This document shows positions 1 to 9,931 of a stretch of DNA of 64,000 bases, piece after piece. Made by a program: the position numbers and the translations under genes. The DNA is from Bradyrhizobium erythrophlei. Lineage in GTDB: Bacteria > Pseudomonadota > Alphaproteobacteria > Rhizobiales > Xanthobacteraceae. The notes under the pieces are model-generated. The model was not told the origin of the DNA and ran no database searches. It saw only the letters and a list, made by a program, of their open reading frames with translations. The stretch is from positions 2,356,001 to 2,420,000 of the forward strand of contig NZ_LT670817.1 of assembly GCF_900129425.1 (NCBI RefSeq). Reading direction: 5' to 3'. Position 1 is the stretch's first letter, and every line of letters starts with the position of its first letter.

Positions 1-1
1 T

Positions 2-1609
2 GGTCTGTCGGCTGGAGCGGCCCACGCGGGCGGTGTATGGCTGGCATTCGTTTTCCTCATGTCGCTGATAACAGCCGACAACTTTCTGTGGCGGGTCGCG
101 AGCTGGACCGCGAGCTTCACATTTGTGGCCGTGACCGGCGACCTCCGCCGCGACATCTTCCGTCATTTGACCGGGCACGGGCCGAGCTACTTCTCCGACC
201 GGCTGCCGGGTATGCTGACCAGCCGCATTACCGCTACATCCAATGCCGTCTTTACGGTCGAGAATATGTTCGTCTGGAACGTGTTGCCGCCGTGCATCGC
301 CACCGTCGCGGCGATCGCCCTGATTGGAACCGTCAGTCTGCCGATGTCGGCGGGCCTGGTCGTCGTCGCCGGCGCCATGGTGGTCGCGATGTTCCGTCTG
401 GCTGCTGCCGGCAAGCCCCTGCACGACGATTTCGCCGACAAGGCCGCGGCCGTCGACGGCGAAATGGTCGATGTCATCAACAATATGCCGCTGGTGCGCG
501 CCTTTTGTGGGCTGAACTTCGAGCACGAGCGGTTCGACGCAACCGTCAACCGGGAACTGACCGCGCGGGGACGCAGTTTGCGTTATCTGGAAAAGCTGCG
601 GCTTACCCACGCGGGCGTCACCGTGGCGCTGACGATCGCGCTGTTGGCCTGGGCGATCGTGCTTTGGCAGCGCGGTTCCGCCACCACCGGCGACGTCGTG
701 CTGGTCTGCACTTTGGGCCTCTCCATTTTAAACGCCACGCGCGACCTCGCGGTGGCGCTGGTCGACGTGACCCAGCACGTCGCCCGGTTGACAGAAGCGA
801 TTGCCACCCTGCTGTTGCCGCATGAATTGTGCGACCACCCGGAAGCCGAACCGCTGGTAAAGAGCGGCGCCGCCATCGCCTTCAACAACGTATCGTTCCA
901 CTATCCCGGTGGTCTGAAGGTCTTCGATCGTTTCAGCCTTCGTCTGCAGCCGGGCCAGAGGGTCGGACTGGTGGGACAGTCCGGCGGGGGAAAATCCAGT
1001 CTGTTCGTGCTGCTGCAGCGCTTCTACGACGTACAGAATGGCAGCATCACGATCGACGGTCAGGACATCTCCAGGGTCACGCAGCAAAGCCTGCGCGAGG
1101 CGATTTCGGTGGTGCCGCAGGACATCTCGCTGTTCCATCGATCGATCATGGAAAACATCCGCTACGGACGGCCAACCGCGACCGATGATGAGGTGCTCCG
1201 CGCGGCAATTGCGGCGCGGTGCGATTTTGTCGAGACGTTGCCGGAAGGTCTGGCGACCCAAGTTGGCGATCGCGGCGTCAAGCTGTCGGGTGGCCAACGC
1301 CAGCGCATTGCCATTGCACGGGCGTTCCTGAAGGACGCGCCAATCCTGCTGCTGGATGAGGCCACCGCCGCGCTCGACAGCGAATCCGAGGAAGCCATTC
1401 GCGAAGCACTCGCCCGGCTGATGCGCGGCCGCACCGTGATTGCGATTGCCCACCGTCTGGCGACGCTGCGCAACTTCGACCGGGTGGTGATGCTGAAAGC
1501 CGGCAAGATCATCGAGGATGGTCCGCCGGATCGCCTGATGCAGGGCCAGGGTCCCTATCGCGAATTGGTGACCCGGGAAATGAGCCGCCTCGCGACCCAC
1601 GCTGCATAA
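2..1609 (+). CDS. ABC transporter, fused permease and ATPase (5' end outside window)
   Basis: The reading frame is open from the first bases of the window, so the N-terminus lies upstream. The visible part has the second half of a six-helix exporter domain (hydrophobic segments over roughly the first 230 residues) followed by a complete nucleotide-binding domain. Walker A GQSGGGKSS lies near nt 974-1000, the signature LSGGQRQR near nt 1283, Walker B ILLLDEA just after it, and the H-loop histidine is in IAHRL. This fused arrangement is typical of half-size exporters that act as dimers in the inner membrane and move lipids, glycans or drugs outward. The substrate cannot be read from the sequence. 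It lies 77 bases upstream of the debranching-type glucosidase on the same strand, so an alpha-glucan or envelope role is possible but unproven. Confidence 0.9.
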   Translation, partial: GLSAGAAHAGGVWLAFVFLMSLITADNFLWRVASWTASFTFVAVTGDLRRDIFRHLTGHGPSYFSDRLPGMLTSRITATSNAVFTVENMFVWNVLPPCIATVAAIALIGTVSLPMSAGLVVVAGAMVVAMFRLAAAGKPLHDDFADKAAAVDGEMVDVINNMPLVRAFCGLNFEHERFDATVNRELTARGRSLRYLEKLRLTHAGVTVALTIALLAWAIVLWQRGSATTGDVVLVCTLGLSILNATRDLAVALVDVTQHVARLTEAIATLLLPHELCDHPEAEPLVKSGAAIAFNNVSFHYPGGLKVFDRFSLRLQPGQRVGLVGQSGGGKSSLFVLLQRFYDVQNGSITIDGQDISRVTQQSLREAISVVPQDISLFHRSIMENIRYGRPTATDDEVLRAAIAARCDFVETLPEGLATQVGDRGVKLSGGQRQRIAIARAFLKDAPILLLDEATAALDSESEEAIREALARLMRGRTVIAIAHRLATLRNFDRVVMLKAGKIIEDGPPDRLMQGQGPYRELVTREMSRLATHAA

Positions 1610-1686
1610 TCCCTAGTATATAGTTACGGAGCACCGTGTTGATTCACGGAGCGCTTTTTGCAAGCCGGGGAACCAGCCGAGGTCAA

Positions 1687-3888
1687 ATGTCAGCCGAAGT
1701 CGTAACCCAAATCACGACGACCCGGGCCATCGAAGTCGTCTCGGAATCGCCCTTCTACATCCCGATGACCGGGCCGGCGGCAAGGCCGCGGCGCTCGCTC
1801 AAACATGACGACACCTTCATCGCGTTCGACAGCCATGGCGACATCGGCGCTTCCGCCGGCGGACCGGACGGCCTGTTCAACGCCGATACCCGTTACCTCG
1901 CGCGGCTCGAACTTGTGCTCGACGAAGTCCAGCCGCTGCTGCTCGGTTCGAATCTGCGCGACGACAATTCCGCATTGACGGTCGACCTCACCAATCCCGA
2001 CGTCTATCGCGGCGGCCGAATTGTACTGCAAAAGGACATGCTCCACATCGTCCGCACCATCTTTCTGTGGCGCGGAACCTGTTACCAGCGGATTGGTGTG
2101 CAGAACCATGGAGAACGTCCGGCGAGCTTCGATTTGACGCTGCTGTTCGACAACGACTTCGCCGATTTGTTCGAAGTGCGCGGCGAAAGACGGCCGCGGC
2201 GAGGTATCGCCTCCAGCAAATTGCTTGGTCCGGGCGCTGTCTTTCTAGAATATAACGGCCTCGACGGCAAATCGCGCTGTACGGCGCTGCATTTCGATCC
2301 GCGGCCGACGCGGCTCGCCGTGAACGCCGCGACCTATCATCTCGACCTCGCGCCGCACCAGGTCAGTTCGCTGTTTGTTGCCGCATCCTGCAACAAGCCA
2401 GCCGGGTTCAAGCCCGCTCCGTTCTTTCGCGGATTGCTGGCGCATCGCCGCGAGATGCGCCGGTCGACCGCGGGCGCCGCCAGCATCGAAACCTCCAACA
2501 ATATCCTCAACGAGGTGCTGTGCCAGTCGATGGCCGACCTCAACATGCTGATGACGGATACGCCGCAGGGACGATATCCCTATGCGGGGATTCCCTGGTA
2601 CTCGACGACGTTCGGCCGCGACGGGATTATTACCGCGCTGCAAATGCTGTGGATCGACCCGCGGGTCGCACGCGGCGTGCTGATGCGGCTTGCATTCTAT
2701 CAGGCCAAAACCGTCGATCCGCTCGCCGACGCCGAACCGGGAAAAATCCTGCATGAAATGCGCGGCGGCGAAATGGCGTCGCTGCGTGAAGTGCCGTTCG
2801 CGCTATATTACGGCAGCGTCGACGCCACGCCGCTGTTCGTGCTGCTGGCCGGTCTCTACGTCGAACGCACAGGCGACGACGAGACGCTGGCCGAGTTGTG
2901 GCCTTCGATCGAAGCCGCGATAGGCTGGATCGACGGGGCAGGCGATCCCGACCGCGACGGTTTCGTCGAGTATCGCCGTGCGTCGGAGCAGGGCCTTGCC
3001 AATCAAGGTTGGAAGGATTCCTACGACGCGATCTTTCACGCCGACGGACGGCTGGCCGAGGGTTACATCGCGCTTGCCGAAGTGCAGGGCTACGTATTTG
3101 CCGCCAAGCGGCTGGCGGCGCGTTGCGCGTCGCGGCTCGGGAAAAACGAGAGGGCGCAACAACTCGAGGCCGAAGCCACGCTTCTCGCCGCGCGCTTTGA
3201 AGCGGCGTTCTGGTGCGACGAACTGGAGACCTATGCGCTGGCGCTCGATGGCGAAAAGCAGCCGTGCAAGGTACGAAGCTCCAATGCCGGGCAGTTGCTG
3301 TTCACCGGCATCGTGCGCGAAGACCGCGCCCGCATGGTTGCCGCCGATCTGATGCGGCCGCTTTTTTTCACCGGCTGGGGCATCCGCACCGTGGCGCTGG
3401 GCGAGGCGCGCTACAATCCGATGTCGTATCACAACGGCTCGATCTGGCCGCACGACAACGCGCTGATCGCGCTCGGACTTGCGCGCTATGGGCTCAAGGA
3501 TTCGGTCGCGCAGGTATTCAGGGCCTTGTTCGACGCGGCGACGTATATGGATTTGCGCCGGCTTCCCGAACTGTTTTGCGGCTTTCGGCGCGAAAAGGGA
3601 CGCGGACCGACGCTCTATCCCGTCGCCTGTGCGCCTCAGGCGTGGGCCAGCGCGACCCCCTTTACGCTGCTGGAAGCAGCGCTCGGACTGGAGTTTGATG
3701 TTCAGCGCGGCGAGATTCGTCTGCGCAATCCGCGTCTGCCGGCGTTCCTCAACGAGGTGGTCGTGCGTGATCTGCAACTGGGTCCTTCAAGCGTCGATCT
3801 TCGGCTCCGTCGTCATGGCGACGATGTGGCGCTGGAAGTCTTGCGCACCCGCGGCCATATCCAGGTGTCCATCGTGCTGTCGCGCTGA
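1687..3888 (+). CDS. Glycogen-debranching-type amylo-alpha-1,6-glucosidase
   Basis: About 733 residues. The N-terminal third resembles the bacterial glycogen-debranching N-terminal domain (segment FDSHGDIGASAGGPDGLFN). The C-terminal two thirds is an (alpha/alpha)6 glucosidase domain with IPWYSTTFGRDGIITALQM, QGWKDSYDAIFHADG and YNPMSYHNGSIWPHDNAL, which line the active site in the amylo-alpha-1,6-glucosidase family. The expected role is hydrolysis of alpha-1,6 branch stubs in glycogen or related glucans in the cytoplasm. A GTG at 1636 gives 17 more residues, but ATG 1687 has a GAGG ribosome site at good distance and the family motif follows soon after, so it is preferred. Glycogen synthase lies about 2 kb downstream on the other strand, supporting a storage-glucan locus. 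Confidence 0.85.
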   Translation: MSAEVVTQITTTRAIEVVSESPFYIPMTGPAARPRRSLKHDDTFIAFDSHGDIGASAGGPDGLFNADTRYLARLELVLDEVQPLLLGSNLRDDNSALTVDLTNPDVYRGGRIVLQKDMLHIVRTIFLWRGTCYQRIGVQNHGERPASFDLTLLFDNDFADLFEVRGERRPRRGIASSKLLGPGAVFLEYNGLDGKSRCTALHFDPRPTRLAVNAATYHLDLAPHQVSSLFVAASCNKPAGFKPAPFFRGLLAHRREMRRSTAGAASIETSNNILNEVLCQSMADLNMLMTDTPQGRYPYAGIPWYSTTFGRDGIITALQMLWIDPRVARGVLMRLAFYQAKTVDPLADAEPGKILHEMRGGEMASLREVPFALYYGSVDATPLFVLLAGLYVERTGDDETLAELWPSIEAAIGWIDGAGDPDRDGFVEYRRASEQGLANQGWKDSYDAIFHADGRLAEGYIALAEVQGYVFAAKRLAARCASRLGKNERAQQLEAEATLLAARFEAAFWCDELETYALALDGEKQPCKVRSSNAGQLLFTGIVREDRARMVAADLMRPLFFTGWGIRTVALGEARYNPMSYHNGSIWPHDNALIALGLARYGLKDSVAQVFRALFDAATYMDLRRLPELFCGFRREKGRGPTLYPVACAPQAWASATPFTLLEAALGLEFDVQRGEIRLRNPRLPAFLNEVVVRDLQLGPSSVDLRLRRHGDDVALEVLRTRGHIQVSIVLSR

Positions 3889-4059
3889 GTGCGATAGCGC
3901 TTTTGTCGGCGTCGGTAAGGCCGCGGACGCGCACCAATTCGAACCTGAGCGGCCCATCCCGGTTGGTATGAGAGGCCGTCAGGTTCACAGCCGCTGGTTT
4001 CGGGGCCTCCTCGGACGCTCGCACGCCCGTTCATGCCCCTTCGTTGAAGGATAGGACAG

Positions 4060-4557
4060 ATGCGCGCAAAACCTCTGTTTGCCTTCGTTGCGATCGCTTT
4101 TGGAGCTTTCGCGGCGGTTACTTCCCGGGCAGCGGATCAAACTCCGCAAGCGGGCGGTAGCTCGCCGCAGCCAAATACGGCTCCCACGGTCGCGCCGAAG
4201 GAGGCCGCGCCGCCACCCTCCGTCACCATCATTGGGGCAGGGGACGCACATGGCGTGCTGGGGCGCGACGTTCGCAGCCCGACCAACGAGGACATGGGGC
4301 ATATCGTCGATGTGATCGTCGATCGCACCGGAACGGTGCGCGCGGCGGTGATCGATTTCGGTGGTTTTCTCGGCGTCGGCAGCCGAAAGATCGTCGTCGA
4401 CTGGAACGCGTTGCATTTCGGCCGCATCGCCGACAAGAGCGACGCCATCACGCTCGAATTGACCAAGGACCAGGTGAAGGCGGCGCCCGAATATAAGGAG
4501 GATGCGCCGATTGTGGTGCTCGGCGCCTCTGGCAGCCTGCAGCCATTCAGCCCGTAG
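4060..4557 (+). CDS. Secreted PRC-barrel domain protein
   Basis: 165 residues with an N-terminal signal peptide (MRAKPLFAFVAIAFGAFAA, cleavage probably near residue 25), a proline- and alanine-rich linker, then a PRC-barrel-like beta domain from about residue 70: DVRSPTNEDMGHIVDVIVD, then VIDFGGFLGVGSRKIVVDW. Such domains occur in rhizobial periplasmic proteins of unknown function and are thought to be binding or adaptor modules. A GGA-containing ribosome site lies just before the ATG. The next gene begins 22 bases after the stop. No enzymatic motif is visible. Confidence 0.8.
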   Translation: MRAKPLFAFVAIAFGAFAAVTSRAADQTPQAGGSSPQPNTAPTVAPKEAAPPPSVTIIGAGDAHGVLGRDVRSPTNEDMGHIVDVIVDRTGTVRAAVIDFGGFLGVGSRKIVVDWNALHFGRIADKSDAITLELTKDQVKAAPEYKEDAPIVVLGASGSLQPFSP

Positions 4558-4579
4558 AATTTGGAGAAGCAAGCTGTTG

Positions 4580-5923
4580 GTGCGCTCGTCCAGACCGTCG
4601 CCCGATACGATTGACGACCACCGCGGCGGGGCGCGCGGCCGTGGCGGCGATCCGGCGGCGTCCTCGGGGCCCGAGGCGCGCAAGCCGCTGACGCCGCCAA
4701 CGCCGTCACGCGAAAGCCAGCGTGGCCTCGACTGGTTCATCTTTTTTCTCGCGGATGTGCAGACCGGATTCGGACCCTTCATCGCGGTCTATCTGACGAC
4801 GGAGAAGTGGACCCAGGGCCAGATCGGTCTTGTGCTGTCGATTGGCGGTCTCGTCGGGCTGATCGGGCAAATGCCTGGCGGGGCCATCGTCGACGCCGCC
4901 CGCTCCGAACGGCTGGTGGCCGGCCTTGCGGTGGCGACCATCGGCTTCAGCGCGCTGGGCTATGCGGCGTGGCCGATCTTTCCCGTGGTGATCGCGGCCG
5001 CGATCCTGCACGCCGCCGCGAGCTGCGTGCTCGGCCCGGCAATCGCCGCCATCAGCCTCGGCCTGGTCGGGCCGCTTGCGATCGGCGAGCGGTTCGGCCG
5101 CAACGCCCGCTATGCGTCGCTCGGTAACGGCGTCGCCGCGGCCGTGATGGGCACCTGCGGCTATTTGCTCTCGAGCCGCTCGGTGTTTCTCGTCACCTTC
5201 GTTCTGGCCATTCCGACCTTGCTTTCGCTCGCGAGCATCCGCGAGCGCGAAGTCGATGCTGCGCAAGCCCATGGCGCGGTCGCACGCGAGGTGCCCGATG
5301 CCAACGCAACGAGCATTCTGAATCTGCTGCGCCAGCGCGCCTTGCTGATTTTCGCCGGCAGCGTGTTTCTGCTGCAGCTCGCCAACGCGGCGATGCTTCC
5401 GTTGATGGCCGGCGTTGTAACGACCCGGTCGAGCCAGTGGGCGCCGGTATTGATCGCCGCTTGCATCGTCGTGCCGCAAGCGATTGTGGCGCTGACGTCG
5501 CCGTCGGTCGGACGCAAGGCGCAGCAATGGGGGCGCCGGCCGCTGCTGCTTCTGGCTTTTGCCACGCTGGCTGTTCGCGGCATATTGTTCGCGACCGTGC
5601 ATGATCCGTATTTGCTGGTCGCGGTGCAGGTGTTCGACGGCGTTACTGCCGCGGTTTTCAGCGTCATGGTGCCCTTGATCGTGGCGGACGTCGCGTTCGG
5701 AAGCGGTCACTTCAATCTGGCGCAGGGCATCGTCGGCACGGCGGTCGGCATCGGCGCCTCACTGAGCACGGTGCTCGCCGGATATGTCAGCGATAAGTTC
5801 GGCAGCAGCGTCGCTTTCAGCGGGCTTGCCGGCGTCGCGGCGGTGGGTTTCATCATGATCTGGCTTGTGATGCCGGAAACCCGGCGCAGCAGGACTGAGA
5901 GCACAACGAGGGCAGCCGAATGA
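4580..5923 (+). CDS. MFS transporter
   Basis: About 447 residues with twelve predicted hydrophobic segments in two blocks separated by a polar loop near the middle, as in major facilitator permeases. MPGGAIVDAARSERLV is the usual loop between helices 2 and 3. Translation can be extended upstream into the PRC gene, but GTG 4580 (or TTG 4577) is preferred. GGAGAAG at 4563-4569 is a good ribosome site and this start removes the overlap with the upstream gene. The substrate is not predictable. It is probably co-transcribed with the PRC-barrel gene. Confidence 0.8.
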   Translation: MRSSRPSPDTIDDHRGGARGRGGDPAASSGPEARKPLTPPTPSRESQRGLDWFIFFLADVQTGFGPFIAVYLTTEKWTQGQIGLVLSIGGLVGLIGQMPGGAIVDAARSERLVAGLAVATIGFSALGYAAWPIFPVVIAAAILHAAASCVLGPAIAAISLGLVGPLAIGERFGRNARYASLGNGVAAAVMGTCGYLLSSRSVFLVTFVLAIPTLLSLASIREREVDAAQAHGAVAREVPDANATSILNLLRQRALLIFAGSVFLLQLANAAMLPLMAGVVTTRSSQWAPVLIAACIVVPQAIVALTSPSVGRKAQQWGRRPLLLLAFATLAVRGILFATVHDPYLLVAVQVFDGVTAAVFSVMVPLIVADVAFGSGHFNLAQGIVGTAVGIGASLSTVLAGYVSDKFGSSVAFSGLAGVAAVGFIMIWLVMPETRRSRTESTTRAAE

Positions 5924-5941
5924 CAATCCGCGAAGCAACGG

Positions 5942-7357
5942 TCAGGGCGACACCGTCTTGCGGTACAGCGCGCCGTAGCAGGCCGCGGAAATGTCCCAGC
6001 TGAACGATCGCGCCATCGCGCTGCGGCGCATGGAGTTGAGGCGATCTTTCGCCATGAACGTCGTGAACGCGCGGCGGATACCGCCGAGAAACGATTCCGT
6101 CGAGGGTTGCGAGAACAGAAAGCCGGTTTCGCCGTCCTTGATGGTTTCCGCCAGTCCTCCGGTCTGGTGGCCGATCGGCAGCGATCCGAACCTCTGCGCG
6201 TACATCTGGCTGAGCCCGCAGGGTTCGAAACGCGACGGCATCAGGGTAAAATCGCTGCCGGCGAAAATCCGCCGGGCCTGTCCGTCGTTGAAACCGATCA
6301 CGACGCCGATCGCATCCGGCCGGCGGCGATGTGCGTCGACCAGCGCCTGTTCGATTGCAGGCTCGCCGCTGCCGGTCACGATGATCTGCCCTCCGGCCTC
6401 GATGATCTCGTCCGCGGCGGACAGCACCAGATCGACGCCTTTCTGGTGAACGAGGCGGGCCACGAGGCCGAAAATCGGACCACGGGACAGCGCCAGGCCG
6501 AACTGCTGGCGGACGTAGTCGGCATTGGCGCGCTTGCCTTCCCAGTCCCCGGCGCCAAACGGCTGCGCCAGCTGGGCGCAGACCCGGGGATCCCAGCTTT
6601 CGTCGATCCCGTTCAATATTCCCGTCAGCTGCGCGGCATCGGACCGACGGCGCAACAGACCCTCGAGCCCGCAGCCGAGCCCCGAGGTCGTGATCTCCCT
6701 GGCATAGGTCTCGCTGACCGTGGTCAGATGCGAAGCGTAGACGATGCCGCCCTTGAGGAAGGACAGCTTGTCGTAGAATTCGAGGCCGTCGATATGGAAG
6801 GAGTCCTCGGGCGCGCCGATCCGGCGCAGCGATTCCTTCGGGAACAGGCCCTGATAGGCCAGGTTGTGGATGGTCAGGATGGTGGGAATCCTGACCGCGT
6901 TCCAGGCGAGGTAGGCCGGGACCAGCGCGGCCTGCCAGTCGTTGGCGTGGACCAGGTCCGCTGCCCAATTCTTGTCCAGAGTGCCTGCGGCAAGCTGGGC
7001 AGCGGCGGAGGCAAATCGGCCGAAGCGCACGTCGTTGTCCGGCCAATCCCGGCCCGACGCATCGCCATACGGGTTGCCGGGACGGTCGTACAATTGCGGG
7101 CAGAGCAGAACGTAGACCGGCAGCCCGTCCCTGGTCGACGCCAGCCCAAGCGAGCAGGCCAGCATTTCCGCCAGTGCCGGGCATTCGCCAACGATTTCGA
7201 TATGCGTGAATTGTTCGACAACGTCCCGATAACCGGGGAGGATGATCCTGACGTCGCTCCAGAGCCGCAATGCCCGGGGCAGGGCCGCTGAAACGGCGGC
7301 GAGCCCGCCCACGCGGACAAAGTCGTCCATCTCAGTCGTAACAAACAAGACTTTCAA
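5942..7357 (-). CDS. glgA: Glycogen synthase (ADP-glucose type)
   Basis: 471 residues, close to the 477 of E. coli GlgA. GT5-family motifs are in order: MKVLFVTTEMDDFVRVGGLA at the N-terminus, HANDWQAALVPAYLAW, LTIHNLAYQGLFP, and the C-terminal SRFEPCGLSQMYA with the conserved Glu and Cys. It transfers glucose from ADP-glucose to the non-reducing end of an alpha-1,4-glucan in the cytoplasm. The usual lysine of the N-terminal KxGGL motif is Arg here (RVGGL), which is unusual for a bacterial synthase. The start is TTG, chosen because GAGG lies seven bases upstream and MKVLFVT aligns with family N-termini. It is convergent with the MFS gene, which ends 18 bases away. Confidence 0.88.
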   Translation of the reverse strand: MKVLFVTTEMDDFVRVGGLAAVSAALPRALRLWSDVRIILPGYRDVVEQFTHIEIVGECPALAEMLACSLGLASTRDGLPVYVLLCPQLYDRPGNPYGDASGRDWPDNDVRFGRFASAAAQLAAGTLDKNWAADLVHANDWQAALVPAYLAWNAVRIPTILTIHNLAYQGLFPKESLRRIGAPEDSFHIDGLEFYDKLSFLKGGIVYASHLTTVSETYAREITTSGLGCGLEGLLRRRSDAAQLTGILNGIDESWDPRVCAQLAQPFGAGDWEGKRANADYVRQQFGLALSRGPIFGLVARLVHQKGVDLVLSAADEIIEAGGQIIVTGSGEPAIEQALVDAHRRRPDAIGVVIGFNDGQARRIFAGSDFTLMPSRFEPCGLSQMYAQRFGSLPIGHQTGGLAETIKDGETGFLFSQPSTESFLGGIRRAFTTFMAKDRLNSMRRSAMARSFSWDISAACYGALYRKTVSP

Positions 7358-7546
7358 AAAAACGTCCTCGGAACAGTAACGGGTTTAATTATGCAAGAAT
7401 GAGTCCAGTTTCTGTGTTGCATCAAATGGAAATCCGGCTGGCTGGTTTCAAACCGGCACGCGCCAGAAAGCTTCCCTGACCGAGCCGCGCAATTTAGGGT
7501 CCCACCGCGGCCGGCGGTACGGAAGGCCGCGGGGAGTTTTCGAAAA

Positions 7547-8752
7547 ATGACGATAGCGGGAATCGATGAGGGTAATTTGACGAAGAGTTTTCAGGGCCTT
7601 CGCGTGCTGGATTTTTCGACCACGATCGCCGGTCCGCATTGCACCCGGATGCTGGCCGACATGGGGGCGGAGGTCATCAAGATCGAGGCGGTCGAAGGCG
7701 AGACGATGCGAACCCGTCCGCCGCTTCGCAACAGCTGCAGCACCGTGTTCGGCCAGCTCAATGTCGGCAAGAAGAGTCTCGTGCTCGACCTGAAATCGCC
7801 AGACGCGATCGACATCATCCACCGGCTTGTCGCCGGCAGCGATATCCTGGTCGAGAATTTTCGCCCGGGGGTGATGCGAAGACTGAAGCTCGACTATGGC
7901 TCGCTGCGAGAGCTCAACCCGAAACTGATCTATTGCTCGATTTCCGGATACGGCCAGACAGGTCCGTCCGCCGAGCTGCCGGCCTACGCGCCGGTCATCC
8001 ATGCCGCTTCCGGTTACGATATGGCCCACCTGTCGTACCAGCCCGGGCGAACCCGGCCTGACTATTGCGGTATCTATCACGCCGATGTGGTCACGGGTGT
8101 CTATGCGTTCGGGGCGATTTCGGCGGCGTTGTATCAGCGTCACGGCACTCAAAAGGGTCAGCACATCGACGTCTCGATGCTGGAATCCATGCTCAGCCTG
8201 ACCTTGAACGAATTGCAGTGGTCGCAATTCGAGGTGAGCCTGCCCAAGCGGCCGATGTTCGGGCCGCTCGAGACCGCGGATGGATATGTGATGGTCGCGG
8301 TGGCCAGCGAGAAGACGTTCCAGAGCCTGGTCAAGGCAGCCGGTCATCCGGAGTTTATCGCCGACCCGCGCTTTGCCAGATATGCCGACCGCCGCGACAA
8401 TTGGGAAGATCTGATGAACGGGGTCGAGACCTGGTCGCGCCGGCTCACGACCGAACAATGCCTGGTCGAACTGAATGGTCATGGCGTTCCCTGTTCGGCC
8501 TACCGCACGGTGGCCGAAGCCCTGCGCGATCCGCAAATCGCCCATCGCGGGGCTTTGTCCGAAGTCAACGATGGTGGAGGCAGCTTCAAGGTCCTGAACC
8601 TGCCGTTCCGCATGTCCGGAACCAATGTGTCCGCGGGAAAGCGGATCGCCACCCTCGGCGAGCACACGCTTGAATTCCTCAGGGAGACCGGCCGCTCGGA
8701 AGATGAAATCGCGGCCTTCTCGGGGAAATCGCTGGCCGCGGATCGGGGCTGA
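7547..8752 (+). CDS. CaiB/BaiF family III CoA-transferase
   Basis: 401 residues. The N-terminal LRVLDFSTTIAGPHCTRMLA and GAEVIKIEAVEGETMR, followed by LVLDLKSPDAIDIIHRLV, match family III CoA-transferases. The aspartate that forms the covalent adduct is in GQHIDVSMLESM. Members move CoA between carboxylic acids in the cytoplasm as interlocked dimers. The acyl substrate cannot be deduced. A zinc alcohol dehydrogenase follows on the same strand after about 110 bases, so the two may act on one catabolic route. The upstream spacer of 189 bases separates it from the divergent glgA. Confidence 0.9.
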   Translation: MTIAGIDEGNLTKSFQGLRVLDFSTTIAGPHCTRMLADMGAEVIKIEAVEGETMRTRPPLRNSCSTVFGQLNVGKKSLVLDLKSPDAIDIIHRLVAGSDILVENFRPGVMRRLKLDYGSLRELNPKLIYCSISGYGQTGPSAELPAYAPVIHAASGYDMAHLSYQPGRTRPDYCGIYHADVVTGVYAFGAISAALYQRHGTQKGQHIDVSMLESMLSLTLNELQWSQFEVSLPKRPMFGPLETADGYVMVAVASEKTFQSLVKAAGHPEFIADPRFARYADRRDNWEDLMNGVETWSRRLTTEQCLVELNGHGVPCSAYRTVAEALRDPQIAHRGALSEVNDGGGSFKVLNLPFRMSGTNVSAGKRIATLGEHTLEFLRETGRSEDEIAAFSGKSLAADRG

Positions 8753-8860
8753 CCCCGCCGGACGGCCATGCGGGAGCCGTGAACCCGCAGGCCTCGACGC
8801 TGCATGGGAAGGCGTGGCAAGGTTGATCCAACAGCAAGAACGATCGACGGGAGAGAAGCG

Positions 8861-9925
8861 ATGAAGAGTTTCAAGGTCACCGATTTCAACGCGCCCTTGC
8901 AGGAGGTGGACGAGCCGACTCCGCAACCGTCGGGGACGCAGGTGCTGATCAAGGTCAAGGCCGCCGGCGTCTGCCACAGCGACCTCCACATCTGGGAAGG
9001 CGGCTACGATCTCGGCCACGGACGAAAACCGCTGTCGCTCAGGGATCGTGGCGTGTCGCTGCCGCGGACGATGGGGCATGAGACTGTCGGCGAAGTCATT
9101 GCGCTCGGGCCGGATGCCAAGGCCGATGCCGGCGATCTCAAGGTCGGCGACATTGCGCTGGTCTATCCCTGGCTCGGCTGCGGCAAATGCGAGACCTGTC
9201 TCGCCGGCGAGGAGAACATGTGCTCGAAGCCCGCGTCCCTCGGCGTCTATTGCGACGGCGGCTATGCCGACCACATGACGGTGCCGCATCCGCGCTATCT
9301 CCTGAATCTCAGGGGGCTCGATCCCGTCACCGCGGCGCCCTATGCGTGCTCCGGCGTCACCACCTACAGCGCGCTGAAGAAGGTCGAGTCCAGCTTCGAT
9401 ACGCCGATCGTGATCTTCGGCGCCGGCGGCCTCGGCCTGATGGCGCTGTCGCTGTTGAAGGCGATGGGCGGCAAGGGCGCCATCGTGGTCGACATCGACG
9501 CGCGCAAGCGCGAGGCCGCGGAAAAAGCCGGCGCGCTGGCGACCGTCGACGGCAGCGCGTCCGATGCGCTGGAGCAACTCGCCAAAAAGGCTGGCGGACC
9601 GATCCGCGCGGTGATCGATCTCGTCGGCAATCCCAAGACCACGCAGCTCGGCTTCGACTGCCTGACCAAGGGCGGCAAGCTCGTGATCGTCGGCCTGTTC
9701 GGCGGCGGCGCGCCGTGGGCGCTGCCGCTGATTCCGATCAAGGCGATCACCATCCAGGGCAGCTATGTCGGAAACTTGCGGGAGACGCAGGAATTGCTCG
9801 ATCTCGTGCGCACCAAAAGGATCGCGCCCATACCGGTGACGCCGATGCCGCTCGCCAAGGCCAACGAGGCGCTGGTCGACCTGCAGAAGGGCCGGCTGGT
9901 CGGCCGCGCCGTGCTCACGCCGTAA
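8861..9925 (+). CDS. Zinc-dependent alcohol dehydrogenase (MDR superfamily)
   Basis: 354 residues. Catalytic zinc ligands are visible in GVCHSDLH and MGHETVGEV, and the structural zinc loop GCGKCETCLAGEENMC carries four cysteines. The nucleotide-binding FGAGGLGLMALSLLKAMG is followed by an acidic residue at the end of the next strand (VVDIDAR), which favours NAD over NADP. The reaction is oxidation of an alcohol to an aldehyde or ketone; the substrate is unknown. ATG 8861 is preferred over an in-frame start 57 bases upstream because of GGGAGAGAAG just before it and alignment with family N-termini. Confidence 0.88.
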   Translation: MKSFKVTDFNAPLQEVDEPTPQPSGTQVLIKVKAAGVCHSDLHIWEGGYDLGHGRKPLSLRDRGVSLPRTMGHETVGEVIALGPDAKADAGDLKVGDIALVYPWLGCGKCETCLAGEENMCSKPASLGVYCDGGYADHMTVPHPRYLLNLRGLDPVTAAPYACSGVTTYSALKKVESSFDTPIVIFGAGGLGLMALSLLKAMGGKGAIVVDIDARKREAAEKAGALATVDGSASDALEQLAKKAGGPIRAVIDLVGNPKTTQLGFDCLTKGGKLVIVGLFGGGAPWALPLIPIKAITIQGSYVGNLRETQELLDLVRTKRIAPIPVTPMPLAKANEALVDLQKGRLVGRAVLTP

Positions 9926-9931
9926 GGCTCC

